The translations under genes were made by a program, and so were the position numbers. Shown in pieces: positions 28,085 to 37,172 of a stretch of 64,000 nt of DNA. Under the pieces are notes generated by a model, which ran no database searches, was not told the origin of the DNA, and saw nothing but the letters and a program-made list of their open reading frames with translations. The DNA comes from Rouxiella badensis (GTDB taxonomy: Bacteria > Pseudomonadota > Gammaproteobacteria > Enterobacterales > Enterobacteriaceae), in assembly GCA_026967495.1 (NCBI GenBank), contig CP114060.1, positions 2,604,001 to 2,668,000 of the forward strand, given 5' to 3'. Position 1 is the first letter of the stretch, and every line of letters begins with the position of its first letter.

Positions 28085-28114
28085 CAATCTTTTCCTTGCT
28101 GAATCTTTGCGTAA

Positions 28115-29302
28115 TTAGAGTAAAAAGAGCGGGCGTTCGACTGAGCCTAAAACGCGATAACCGGTTTCCGTCACCACGATGGTTTCGCTGACGCCGACGG
28201 TGAACTCACCATAAATGCGCAGGGCAGGCGGGATGTGGAAAGTCATGCCCGGTTGGAGTTCGGTGGTAATGCCGCTGTAAAGGCTGAGGATCGCGCCTTC
28301 GCCCCAGTCGGGTGCGAAGGAAACACCAATCGAATAACCGGTGCGCTTCTTGAAATTGTCGGTATAGCCCGCACGGTCAATCACCCTCTGGCAGGCGAGG
28401 TGTGGTGCTTCACAGGTTGCCCCTGGGCGGATAGCATCAAGCGCAGCCTGCAACGCTTCCTGACAGGTTTTTTCCATTTCGGTTGCGATGGCAGGGGGTT
28501 TTCCCAGCCAGGCAGAGCGCATCAGCGCCGCGTGATAGCGGTCGTGTGTCGCGGCCATCTCAAGGAAGACTGGGTCTCCATCGAGGATGCGACGGCGACG
28601 CCAGGTGCCGTGTGGCACACCGGTGCGTGGACCGGTAGAGACCAACGGTTCCATGCCCATATATTCAGACCCGGCGGCAATCGCCGCGCCCATCATGGCG
28701 GAAACCAGATCGTTCTCGGTGGCCCCGGCCGCAATGGCGTTGCGGCCTGCCAGCATGCCTGCGTCGACGTAACGTGCCGCATGGGCCATTTTTTCCAGCT
28801 CGCTTGCCGACTTCACGGCGCGGAGCTGCTCTATTACCCCTGCGCCATCGTGAAGAGTGCCGAGCTCGGCCTGTAGCGCCTCGTAAACGGCAATCGGCAG
28901 GAACCAGCCGCGCTTGTCGATACCGATGCGTTTGCTGCTCCAGCCGCGGGTTTTCAACACCTCGAGCAGGAAGCTCACGGGATTATCGCCATCGGTGTAG
29001 ATAGCGGCGTCGCGAATAAAGGTATTGGAGATGAAGTTAAAGTATTCGAGCTGGCGGATAACGAATACCGGATCACCTTCGACCGGCAATACCAGCGTCT
29101 GGAAGGTGTAATACCCCGGTGTTTGCTGGCCGGTCAGGTAGAAAATATTCTCCGGTCCGGTGATAACCATCAGATCCAGACCCGCCTGCGTCAGCAACTG
29201 GCGTGCACGCTCAATACGCTGTTTATATTCTGCTTCACTAAAGGCTGACTCTGCCCCAGGCACTACGCGGCCAAGATCTGGCAAGGAAGATTTATTCATC
29301 AT
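28115..29302 (-). CDS. M24 (pita-bread) family hydrolase, creatinase/ectoine-hydrolase-like
   Basis: About 395 residues: creatinase N-terminal domain (GLDLMVITGPENIFYLTG) and a C-terminal M24 fold. The peptidase metal ligands are not conserved: where peptidases have D-x-G...SDxTRT it reads FLEMAATHDRYHAALMRS, and GHGIG is replaced by GYSIG in RTGYSIGVSFAPDWGEG. This is like non-metallo C-N hydrolases such as creatinase and DoeA, so hydrolysis of an amidine, lactam or amide ring is more likely than aminopeptidase action. Third from the end of the operon's coding order, with a 30-bp gap to the next gene. Substrate unknown. Confidence 0.82.
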   Translation of the reverse strand: MMNKSSLPDLGRVVPGAESAFSEAEYKQRIERARQLLTQAGLDLMVITGPENIFYLTGQQTPGYYTFQTLVLPVEGDPVFVIRQLEYFNFISNTFIRDAAIYTDGDNPVSFLLEVLKTRGWSSKRIGIDKRGWFLPIAVYEALQAELGTLHDGAGVIEQLRAVKSASELEKMAHAARYVDAGMLAGRNAIAAGATENDLVSAMMGAAIAAGSEYMGMEPLVSTGPRTGVPHGTWRRRRILDGDPVFLEMAATHDRYHAALMRSAWLGKPPAIATEMEKTCQEALQAALDAIRPGATCEAPHLACQRVIDRAGYTDNFKKRTGYSIGVSFAPDWGEGAILSLYSGITTELQPGMTFHIPPALRIYGEFTVGVSETIVVTETGYRVLGSVERPLFLL

Positions 29303-29333
29303 GTGCTCTCACTCTCAGATTTAAATCATTTTT

Positions 29334-30431
29334 TTAAGACGAAAAGGTTTGAATTAATTCAGCATGAGCCGGATTAAACTCCACGCCCAGGCCGGAGCTG
29401 CCTCGGCTGCTGACTAATCCCTGGTGATAGGTCAAGCCAGAGACCGGGTCGTTGCCAAGTCCGTCTGCACCGTAAAGTTCGGCATGCGCCGGTTGGCAGG
29501 CGTGGGCCACGTGCAGCGCTGCCGCAGTGGCCGCCGCGCCTTCATTCATTTGGCCAATCATAAAGGGGATGCCCGCTGCGTTAAGGCGACGCGCTGCCCG
29601 CACCGCAGGCGCGATACCGCCCATTTTTACCAGTTTGATGTGTGCCCAGACTTTGCCCTCAAGCGCCAAAATACGCGCCAGATCGGCCTCTGAACTCATG
29701 CTTTCGTCGAGCATCAGCGGAACAGGACTGGCCTCGGCAAGCTGAGGGTAGTAATGCGCGTTTTCATCGGATATCGGCTGCTCGAGATAGCTGAGCTCAA
29801 ACTTTTGCAGCGCCAGCAGATTGCTGCGCGCCTGCTCAGGCTGCCACTGCCCGTTGGCGTCGGCTGAAAGATGGACCTCATTGCCAAAACGCCGGCGCAG
29901 AGCGCTCAGCCTGTCGAGGTCCTCAACCCATGAGCCAATGCCAACGCGCAGTTTGAGATGGCTAAAGCCGCGTTCCATATAGGCCGTCGCCTGGCTCAGC
30001 ATGCGCTCCTGCGACGACCAGAACAGCGTCTGATTCGTGGCGTAGCAGACCGGTTGTGGGAAGTCGGAGCCTATCAGCTGTGCGACGGTCACCCCCTGCT
30101 GGCGAGCTATCAGGTCATGCAGCGCCATGTCGAACAGCATGCGGCTCGGTGCCAGACAGTCTGCCAACTGCGTCTCGAGGGTGAGCAGGAGGTCGCTCGC
30201 CGACTGCTGTAGGTCGAGAGAGCGTAGGGTGCGGATAACGTCACTCAGCACCACTTCGGCGCTGTAGCCGTTGAGGTAGGCAATGTTAATACGCACCTCG
30301 CCCAGCCCGCTGACGGACTTCTCTTCGAGCAGCAGATACAGTTCATCCAGACCGGCAACGCTGCCGGAGGCGGCGGTAAACAGCTGCAAATGTGGATAGC
30401 GCAGGTCAGCGCGATAAAGCGTGGCTTTCAC
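29334..30431 (-). CDS. Enolase-superfamily enzyme (mandelate racemase / muconate lactonizing / dipeptide epimerase type)
   Basis: About 365 residues. The capping domain is N-terminal. The barrel carries catalytic elements HLKLRVG (Lys-x-Arg), SADANGQW (metal Asp), SYLEQPI (metal Glu), LMLDES (metal Asp) and HIKLVKMGGI (second Lys). Acidic metal ligands and lysines are all present, so it should be active. KLR in place of K-x-K narrows it away from some dipeptide epimerases, but I cannot name the substrate. Starts 4 bp after the M20 stop on the same strand, so translation is probably coupled. Confidence 0.85.
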   Translation of the reverse strand: MKATLYRADLRYPHLQLFTAASGSVAGLDELYLLLEEKSVSGLGEVRINIAYLNGYSAEVVLSDVIRTLRSLDLQQSASDLLLTLETQLADCLAPSRMLFDMALHDLIARQQGVTVAQLIGSDFPQPVCYATNQTLFWSSQERMLSQATAYMERGFSHLKLRVGIGSWVEDLDRLSALRRRFGNEVHLSADANGQWQPEQARSNLLALQKFELSYLEQPISDENAHYYPQLAEASPVPLMLDESMSSEADLARILALEGKVWAHIKLVKMGGIAPAVRAARRLNAAGIPFMIGQMNEGAAATAAALHVAHACQPAHAELYGADGLGNDPVSGLTYHQGLVSSRGSSGLGVEFNPAHAELIQTFSS

Positions 30432-30435
30432 CGGA

Positions 30436-31603
30436 TTATCCTCGCGGCATCATTTTCAGCGCCACGTCGCGATAGATATCGCTGGCGGCAATAAATTCGT
30501 CGACCGGCACGAACTCGTCCGGCTTGTGCGCCACTGACAGCGAACCAGGACCGATAACGATGCCCTTAGTGCCGAGGCTGCGGAAATGCACCAGGTCGCA
30601 GCCGCCCTGAAAGCCGAAGGGCACCCGGCTCGTCGAGACCCTGTGCGCGACAGGCGTCAAGACCGGCCTGAACGATAGCTTCATCGACGGCGGTCTCGGT
30701 CGCGCCACCGGTAGTGGGTTTGAAGGTGACAATCTCGCTGCGCACGCCAAATTTATCCTGAGCCAGCGCCAACAGGTCGCGCAGCTCCTGTTTGACCTGT
30801 TCTTCGTCTTCGCCGGGCACCATGCGGCGGTCGAGCAGCAGTTCGCAGCTGTCGGGCAGCACGTTATCAGCGTGGCCGCCGGAGATTCGGGTCACCGTCA
30901 GGCTGGCGGAACCGACCAGCGGATGACAGCGGCAGCGCACGCTGTGCTCGTGCTGCTGTTCAACCAGACCCAACAGCTGAGCGGCGCGGAAAATAGCGTT
31001 TTCGCCTAGCTCCGGCGTCCCTGAATGCGCCGTGACGCCGTGTACGCGAACCAGCGGTCGCAGGCTGCCTTTATGCGCCGAATACGTGGTATTCGAGGTC
31101 GGTTCGCCTATCACCGCGAAATCGATTTTTGCCGGTGCCTCGCGAACGTAAAATTTTGCGCCTTCGCTGGCGACCTCTTCGTCGGCCACGAAAATGCCCA
31201 TCAGCGTGCCCGACCAGCTCTGCGGACGGCTGGCCAACATGCGCATCGCCTCAACCATTGCGACCAGTGGCCCTTTGGCGTCGCACGCGCCTCGGCCAAA
31301 CAGTTTGCCGTCGCGCTCGGTGAGGGTGAAAGGATCCTGACTCCAGCCGGTTCCGGCCGGAACGACGTCGATATGCGTATTAAAGGCGAAGCACGGCCCT
31401 GCGCCGTTCTCCAGTCTGGCGATAACGTTGGTGCGGCCCGGCGCATACTCGCTGAGGCTAAGGTCAAATCCCGCCTCCTGTAGCCAGACGTTGATAAGCT
31501 CGGCGGCTTCCCGTTCTCGGCCCGGTGGGTTTTCGGTATTGATTGCCACGAGCGCGGCGAGGTCTCGTTTCATTCTGCTGATATCTGGCGATGATGGATT
31601 CAT
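30436..31603 (-). CDS. M20-family deacylase (ArgE/DapE-like), frameshifted near C-terminus
   Basis: Zinc amidohydrolase of about 390 residues after repair. Ligands and catalytic residues are visible in FNTHIDVVPAG, GRGACDAKG, VADEEVASEG and IGEPTS, with dimerisation-domain His in VTAHSGTPELGENA. The frame breaks near 30621-30630. The first frame ends in a shadow tail. The next frame gives FGFQGGCDLVHF, then IGPGSLSVAHKPDEFVPVDE, which holds the last zinc ligand His. Start at the ATG at 31603 (MNPSSPDIS), seven bases after GGAG. It probably removes an acyl group from an amino-acid substrate imported by the adjacent ABC system. Confidence 0.87.
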
Positions 31604-31649
31604 CGGTTTCTCCAATTAGAAGGCCCTGGTGAGGCGCAGAAAAAGTAAC

Positions 31650-32393
31650 TCAGTGCAAAATCTGGTCGAGGAAACGTTGCGCTCTCTGGCTCACTGATCC
31701 CCCGAAGAATTCATCGCGGGTCGCGTGTTCGATAATTTCGCCGTTTTCCATAAACACGATGTGATTGGCCGCACGGCGCGCAAAGCCCATTTCGTGGGTG
31801 ACGACGATGCTGGTCATTCCCTCGGCGCTAAGGTCTGCCATAACGTCAACCACCTCGCGGATCATCTCGGGGTCAAGCGCCGAGGTGGGTTCGTCAAACA
31901 GCATCAGTTTGGGCTTCATCGCCAGCGCACGGGCAATCGCTACGCGCTGCTGCTGGCCGCCGGAAAGCTCATCGGGGAAGCTGTCGGCCTTGTCAGGGAT
32001 CCGCACCTTGCTGAGCAGTTCCAGCGCCTGAGCCTCGGCTTCGGCGCGGTTGATGCCCAGCACAGTCATCGGTGCGAGCATGATGTTTTCAGCCGCCGTG
32101 AGATGCGAGAACAGCTCATAGTTCTGAAACACCATGCCGATATCCTGACGCAGACGGTGAGGCTCGACGTTGGACTGGGTGATATCCGACTGGCGAAAAA
32201 AGATGCTGCCGCCCTCAATCGACTCGAGCAGGTTGACGCAGCGCAGCAGGGTAGACTTGCCGGACCCCGAGGGGCCAATCAGCACCACGGTTTCCCCCTG
32301 TTTCACGCTTAGCGTGCAGTTTTTCAGCACGTGCTGGTTGCCGAAGTGTTTATCGACACCAATGATTTCCAGCAGAGGTTTATCAGTTTTCAT
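31650..32393 (-). CDS. Polar amino-acid ABC transporter, ATP-binding protein
   Basis: 247 residues: Walker A GPSGSGKST, Q-loop FQNYELF, signature LSGGQQQRVAIARALA, Walker B LMLFDEPTSALDPE, and switch His in VVTHEMGFARR. It is typical of GlnQ/HisP-type importers. It follows the permease gene by about 45 bp and energises uptake for the catabolic enzymes encoded downstream. Frame intact. Confidence 0.95.
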   Translation of the reverse strand: MKTDKPLLEIIGVDKHFGNQHVLKNCTLSVKQGETVVLIGPSGSGKSTLLRCVNLLESIEGGSIFFRQSDITQSNVEPHRLRQDIGMVFQNYELFSHLTAAENIMLAPMTVLGINRAEAEAQALELLSKVRIPDKADSFPDELSGGQQQRVAIARALAMKPKLMLFDEPTSALDPEMIREVVDVMADLSAEGMTSIVVTHEMGFARRAANHIVFMENGEIIEHATRDEFFGGSVSQRAQRFLDQILH

Positions 32394-32438
32394 CCGCTTT
32401 CCCTTATTGAGGTGAGCTGCTGCGCAGCAGGCGTTCGG

Positions 32439-33116
32439 TCAGTGACAACGCGGGTTTTTTGCGTTTTTCGGATCCAGCGCGCGTTCCAGCCAGGCCTGCC
32501 CAATCATGAAAACAGTGGTCAGCGCCAGATAGTAGATGCCGGCGGCGCAGAGTGCTTCGAAGTAGCGGAAGCTGGCGCTGGCGGTCTGATTGGCAATCAA
32601 CAGCAATTCCTGAACCGCGATAACCGACACCAGTGCGCTGGATTTCAGCATGCTGATCATCTGGTTACCCATCGGCGGCAGCACAATGCGCGCCGCCTGT
32701 GGCAGAACGATTTTGCGCATGATCTGACCCTGAGTCATGCCCAGCGCCATACCGGCGGTGCGCTGTCCGCTGCGAACGGCCTGAAGCCCGGAGCGCAGGA
32801 TCTCGGCCATGTAAGCCCCTTCGTTAAGCGAAAGCGCCATTACTGCACAGGTAAAGGCCGAGAAACGCAGGCCAAAACTCGGCAGCACGTTGTAGACGAA
32901 GATGATTTGGAACAGCACCGGCGTGCCGCGAAACAGCCATAAATAGAAGAAGGCCAGAACAGGGCCTGCCCGAAAGCGGGACTCTTGTAACAGGGCCAGA
33001 ACCAATCCCATGACGACGCCAAAAAACAGCGAACATACGGTAATCAGCAAGGTCATGACTGCGCCCTGGAAGAACGCCGGTGACAACAGGTATTGCCAGA
33101 CCAGATCAAGCGACAT
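32439..33116 (-). CDS. Polar amino-acid ABC transporter, permease
   Basis: 225 residues with about five membrane helices of the HisMQ type: the FRGTPVLFQIIFVYNVLP stretch, NEGAYMAEILRSG, and the EAA-loop GMALGMTQGQIMRKIVLPQA. A single permease gene suggests a homodimer. Its coding region begins about 85 bp after the binding-protein stop. Confidence 0.93.
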   Translation of the reverse strand: MSLDLVWQYLLSPAFFQGAVMTLLITVCSLFFGVVMGLVLALLQESRFRAGPVLAFFYLWLFRGTPVLFQIIFVYNVLPSFGLRFSAFTCAVMALSLNEGAYMAEILRSGLQAVRSGQRTAGMALGMTQGQIMRKIVLPQAARIVLPPMGNQMISMLKSSALVSVIAVQELLLIANQTASASFRYFEALCAAGIYYLALTTVFMIGQAWLERALDPKNAKNPRCH

Positions 33117-33200
33117 GATTTCTCCTCAATGTCAGGGAGCAAGACGTGCAAAAACGGTGACCTGATGTTTGCCGTGCTGCAAAAAATACAAAGCCTTTCA

Positions 33201-34019
33201 TTAGAAAATCGAGACCGAGGCCGGGAACTGCCATTTGTTGATCAGTTTCTGATAACTGCCGTCTGCGACCAGATCGTTGAGTTCCGGTTTCCAGCAGCGT
33301 TTTCATCTCGGTGTCGCCTTTGCGTACCGCAAAACCAATGTGGGTCTCGGCTTCAAACTCTGGGCCGGTGGTTTCAAAGGTGTCGCCTTTTTCACTCAGG
33401 AGCGCGACGGCACCGGGCGTAGACAGGTATTCCGCATCGGCACGTTTTTGCGCGACGGCGACGGCGGAGTCGGTGGCGGCTGGGAAGGTCAGCACATTGA
33501 TGGCAGATTTTTTAGCGTCGAGGCATTTCTGATTGTCTGCGCGGGCCTGGCTCTCTTCGATACCGCCCAGCGTGACGGCAATATTTTTGCCGCACAGCGA
33601 CAGGTCACGGCCGGTAATTTTCTCTGGATTACCCTTGGCAACAATCACCCGGCTGCCGATTTTCAGATAAGGCACGAAGTCGACCTGTTGGGCGCGCGTC
33701 GGGTTGATGTACATCGCCGAGTTGATGATATCCAGACGCTTGCCCTGTAGCGCGGGAATAAGCCCTTTGAACTCCATCGACATCGGTGCAGGTTTGAGTG
33801 CCAGTTTTTTCGACAGGGCGGTAATCAGGTCAATATCAAAGCCGGTCAGTTGGCCGTTTTGGGTGAACTCAAAGGGCATGAAGGTGGCGGCAGTCCCGTA
33901 GGTGAGCTGACCTGGGGTAACCAGCGACGGCGTGGCCGCCTGACTCAGCAAGGGAAGACTCAGGCAAAGGGCAGCCAGAGATACGGTGGTATATCGGCGC
34001 AAAAAGTTTTTTTCGGCAT
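33201..34019 (-). CDS. Polar amino-acid ABC transporter, periplasmic binding protein (two frameshifts)
   Basis: A type-II solute-binding protein of about 273 residues. The true start is probably the ATG at 34019. A T7 run at 34007-34013 must gain one base to give MPKKNFLRRYTTVSLAALCL, a clear signal peptide ending SQAATP; the open frame itself begins only at a TTG. Family blocks are GFDIDLITALSKKLALK and AKGNPEKITGRDLSLCGKNI. Near 33284-33290 an extra base breaks LLETELNDLVADGSYQKLI; in the restored frame the protein ends NKWQFPASVSIF at 33201. First gene of the leftward operon. Confidence 0.88.
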
Positions 34020-34207
34020 GACAGACTCCATTTTCTCATGAGCAGGATTGCTCTTTGTGTATCATTAAATACAATTAAAGTTGTGAGTCAAGGCTCTTTT
34101 ATGGTGCATAAATGCACGATTTGGGGGATTTACATGCAGGCTTCACCAATAATGAACGCTGTGATATTGTATATTCATTGCAATAAATACTTTAGGTGCC
34201 TGCTTTC

Positions 34208-35118
34208 ATGACACAAACAGCGACCGCCAGTGGAAGGCGTCTTGCCAACCAGATCCTCGACCTGATACGTGAAGCAAAATTTGAGCCAGGCCATCACCTG
34301 CGCGAGCAACAGTTGGCCGATATGGCCGGGGTTTCCCGCACGCCGGTGCGTGCTGCGCTCAAGCTTCTGAGCGAGTTAGGCATCATCGAGGCCCGCCGCA
34401 ATCAGGGTTTTTTCTGCTCAAAGCCTATGACGAGCTACAGCGCATCAGCATCGATGTCCCGACCAGCAGCGATCAGGAGCTGTACGAGCAGCTGGTAAAA
34501 GACCGCATCGCCGGAAAACTGCCTGATTCATTGACCCAAATTGAAATTGCCCAGCGCTATGACGCCGATCGTGGCGTGATGTCGCGCACTTTGTTGCGCC
34601 TTGCTGAAGACGGTTTGATCGCGCGTAACAAGGGCCACGGCTGGTCGTTTCTGCCGACCTTGAACAGCGACGTCGCGCTGAGTAACGGTTACGGATTTCG
34701 CCTGATGATTGAGCCGGGTGGTTTGGTTTCTCCCGGTTTTCGCGCCGATAAAAGCGCACTTAAGCGCCTGCGCCTTCAGCATATTTATCTGATAAATCAT
34801 CCGGATATTCTCAACGTGGACAGTCGGCAGATATTTGAAACCGACGCCACTTTTCACGAAATGCTGGCCGAGTTCAGCGGCAATATCTTTGTCCTGCAGG
34901 CTATCCAGCAACAAAATCGCCTGCGCCGTTTGCTGGAATTTGGCAGCTATACCAACAAGCAGCGCGTTCGCGAGTGGTGTCAGGAGCACGTCGCTATTAT
35001 CGACGCCGTGCTCGAGGAGCGGTTAAGTGAAGCCGCCGAGATGATGCGTCAGCACCTGCAATCTGCGTATCAAATGGTCTTGAACAAAGTCAGTAAATCT
35101 AACGAAAGAGGATTGTGA
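34208..35118 (+). CDS. GntR/FadR-type regulator with two winged helices (frameshifted)
   Basis: About 303 residues after repair, longer than usual FadR-type proteins (220-250). The first winged helix is at residues 10-70 (HLREQQLADMAGVSRTPVRA). A second similar unit follows (YEQLVKDRIAGKLP, IEIAQRYDADRGVMSRTLLR), then a C-terminal helical FCD domain (DATFHEMLAEFSGNIFVLQA). The frame breaks at a T6 run at 34408-34413; one extra T gives QGFFLLKAYDELQRISID. Divergent from the importer/catabolic operon and overlapping the SDR gene by one base, so it probably controls both. Confidence 0.85.
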
Positions 35119-35903
35119 TGGATTTTGGAATTACAGGCCGCGTGGCGCTGGTGAGCGGTGCCGGGGGAGGATTGGGGCGTGCGATGGCGCTTTCGCTGGG
35201 GGCCGAAGGGGCCGCCGTGGCGGTATGCGGGCGTACGGAAGCGGCACTGATTGAAACCGCCGAGATGATTAAAGCCGCAGGGGGACGCGCAAAGGCGTTC
35301 GTCATGGATTTAACTCAGCCGGAAAAGTTTGACCAGGTGTTGGCAGGCATTCACCAATATCTTGGCCCAATCGGCATTCTGGTCAACAACTCCGGTGGCC
35401 CGCCGCCGACCAAGGCGAGCGGCGTCGCACCGGAATTGTGGGCCACGCAGTTCTCCACCATGGTCAGCTCGCTGATTCAACTGACCGACAAAGTGTTGCC
35501 GGATATGCGCAGCCTCGGCTGGGGTCGCATCATTACCAGCACCTCGTCGGGCATTGTCACGCCGATCCCGAACCTGGGTATGTCGAACACGCTGCGTATG
35601 GCGCTGGTTGGCTGGTCCAAGACGCTGGCCAGCGAAGTGGCCAGTGAAGGCATCACCGTTAATGTGATTTTGCCGGGACGCATTGCGACTAAACGACTGG
35701 GTCAGCTCGACGAAGCACGAGCGGGACGCGAGGGTATTTCGGTCGAAGAGGTGGCGAGCAAGAGTGCCTCAACCATCCCCATCGGGCGTTACGGCGAGCC
35801 GGAAGAGTATGGCGCAGTCGCCGCATTTCTTGCTAGCCGTCAGGCTTCGTATATGACCGGCTCCGTTATCCGCGTTGACGGCGGCATGATCCCTTCCGTG
35901 TAA
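35118..35903 (+). CDS. Short-chain dehydrogenase/reductase lacking the canonical Tyr-x-x-x-Lys
   Basis: About 261 residues. The Rossmann motif is SGAGGGLGRAMALSL, followed by ILVNNSGGPPPTK, the catalytic Ser region TSTSSGIVTPIPNLG, and the C-terminal YMTGSVIRVDGG. At the YxxxK position it reads MSNTLRMALVGWSKTLA, so the usual Tyr is absent; this is typical of one divergent SDR branch often labelled 3-oxoacyl-ACP reductase. Start at the ATG at 35118, overlapping the TGA of the regulator. It probably oxidises or reduces a carbonyl intermediate of the neighbouring pathway. Confidence 0.85.
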   Translation: MDFGITGRVALVSGAGGGLGRAMALSLGAEGAAVAVCGRTEAALIETAEMIKAAGGRAKAFVMDLTQPEKFDQVLAGIHQYLGPIGILVNNSGGPPPTKASGVAPELWATQFSTMVSSLIQLTDKVLPDMRSLGWGRIITSTSSGIVTPIPNLGMSNTLRMALVGWSKTLASEVASEGITVNVILPGRIATKRLGQLDEARAGREGISVEEVASKSASTIPIGRYGEPEEYGAVAAFLASRQASYMTGSVIRVDGGMIPSV

Positions 35904-35914
35904 TGTTGTCCATT

Positions 35915-35942
35915 AAGCCTGTCACAGCGTGACGGGCTTTTT
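35915..35942 (+). terminator. Terminator after SDR gene
   Basis: Hairpin AAGCCTGTCAC / GTGACGGGCTT with a 3-base loop followed by TTTT. The 300 bp from here to the next start (36243) show no supported gene. Confidence 0.78.
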
Positions 35943-36242
35943 CGTAAACATAAGCTTGCATTATGATGGTGCAACACCGTGGGTGAGTTAATCTGCGATT
36001 CTTTTCTCTTTATTTATCCCTCTGTCAAAATCCTGCGCATTTTTTCTTATTTTATAGGCCATTAGACGGATTATTTCCCTGGGTATTTTCTATAACTGCC
36101 TGATTGGCCTTGATCTTGCTTTATCACTTAGCAGGTTCCGGCGGATAAAGTATTCACGGAAATTATGATAAATACATTTTGCTTCAGCCAGGGGCGACCC
36201 TTTTTACCCTTAATGCAACCACCAGGCTCGATGGAGACAGAG

Positions 36243-37171
36243 ATGAATCTCAGACGCTTAAAGTACTTCGTGAAAATCGTCGATATCGGCAGTCTCACGC
36301 AGGCTGCAGATGTGCTGCATATCGCTCAACCGGCCCTGAGCCAACAGCTGGCTACGCTTGAAGGTGAACTGAAGCAGCAGCTTCTGGTTCGTACCAAGCG
36401 TGGGGTAACGCCGACTGAGGCGGGCAACATTCTTTATGCTCACGCGCAAACTATCCTGCGCCAGTGTGAGCAGGCGCACAGCGCAGTCAACTGTGCTGGC
36501 ATGGCGTTGAATGGTCAGGTCTCGGTGGGCATGGCCCCCGGCACTGCCGCATCGTTGCTGGCGTTGCCGCTGTTGCAGGCGGTGCGGGAACAACATCCCG
36601 GCATTCTACTGTATTTAAACGAGAATTTTGGCAGTGAGCTTATCGACCAGACGGTCAATGGCCGTATGGACATGGCGGTGCTGTACGGCAACAAGCCGAT
36701 CCCCGGTCTGTCCTATATGCCGCTGATAAAAGAAGATTTATATCTGGTGGCCACCCATTCGGTGCCGAATCCGGGTAAATTTGTCGAATTGACCGACGTC
36801 GCCAAGCTCAACCTGTTCCTGCCGCGCACCCATGACGTGCTGCGCAAGCTGGTGGACGACGCGATGGTGCTGAGAAGGCTAGCGGCGAAAGTGATCGGAG
36901 AAATAGAGTCGGCCAGCACGCTGACCGCTGCGATTGCCAGCGGTCTGGGAGCCACTATTTTGCCGGAGTCTGCGGCGCGCGCTATCGTTGGACCGGCCAA
37001 TGCCTGGATGGCCTGCATCAGCAGTCCGTCGATTCAGGCTCCGCTTTCACTCTGTGTTTCTGACCATTTGCCGCTGTCACAGCCTGCCCAGGCGGTACAA
37101 AAATTCTGCTCTCGCTGATGGCCGAAAGCCGCGAACGCGAAGAGGTGCGCCCGCTGCTGGCGGTGAGCTGA
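36243..37171 (+). CDS. LysR-family regulator (Nac-like), frameshifted at the 3' end
   Basis: About 309 residues. The start MNLRRLKYFVKIVDIGSLTQ at 36243 has GGAGACAG upstream; the open frame begins 78 bases earlier without support. The winged helix includes AADVLHIAQPALSQQLATLE, and the effector domain contains VSVGMAPGTAASLL and ASGLGATILPESA, in the Nac/Cbl-like branch. At an A5 run at 37099-37103 one extra A changes the premature end KFCSR to KILLSLMAESREREEV, with stop at 37169-37171, next to the convergent lsrK. Target unknown. Confidence 0.85.
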
Positions 37172-37172
37172 T

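Noticed and set aside
28115..29302. Annotation as Xaa-Pro aminopeptidase
   Set aside because: The M24 metal ligands are substituted, so peptidase activity is not supported; the creatinase-like label is preferred.
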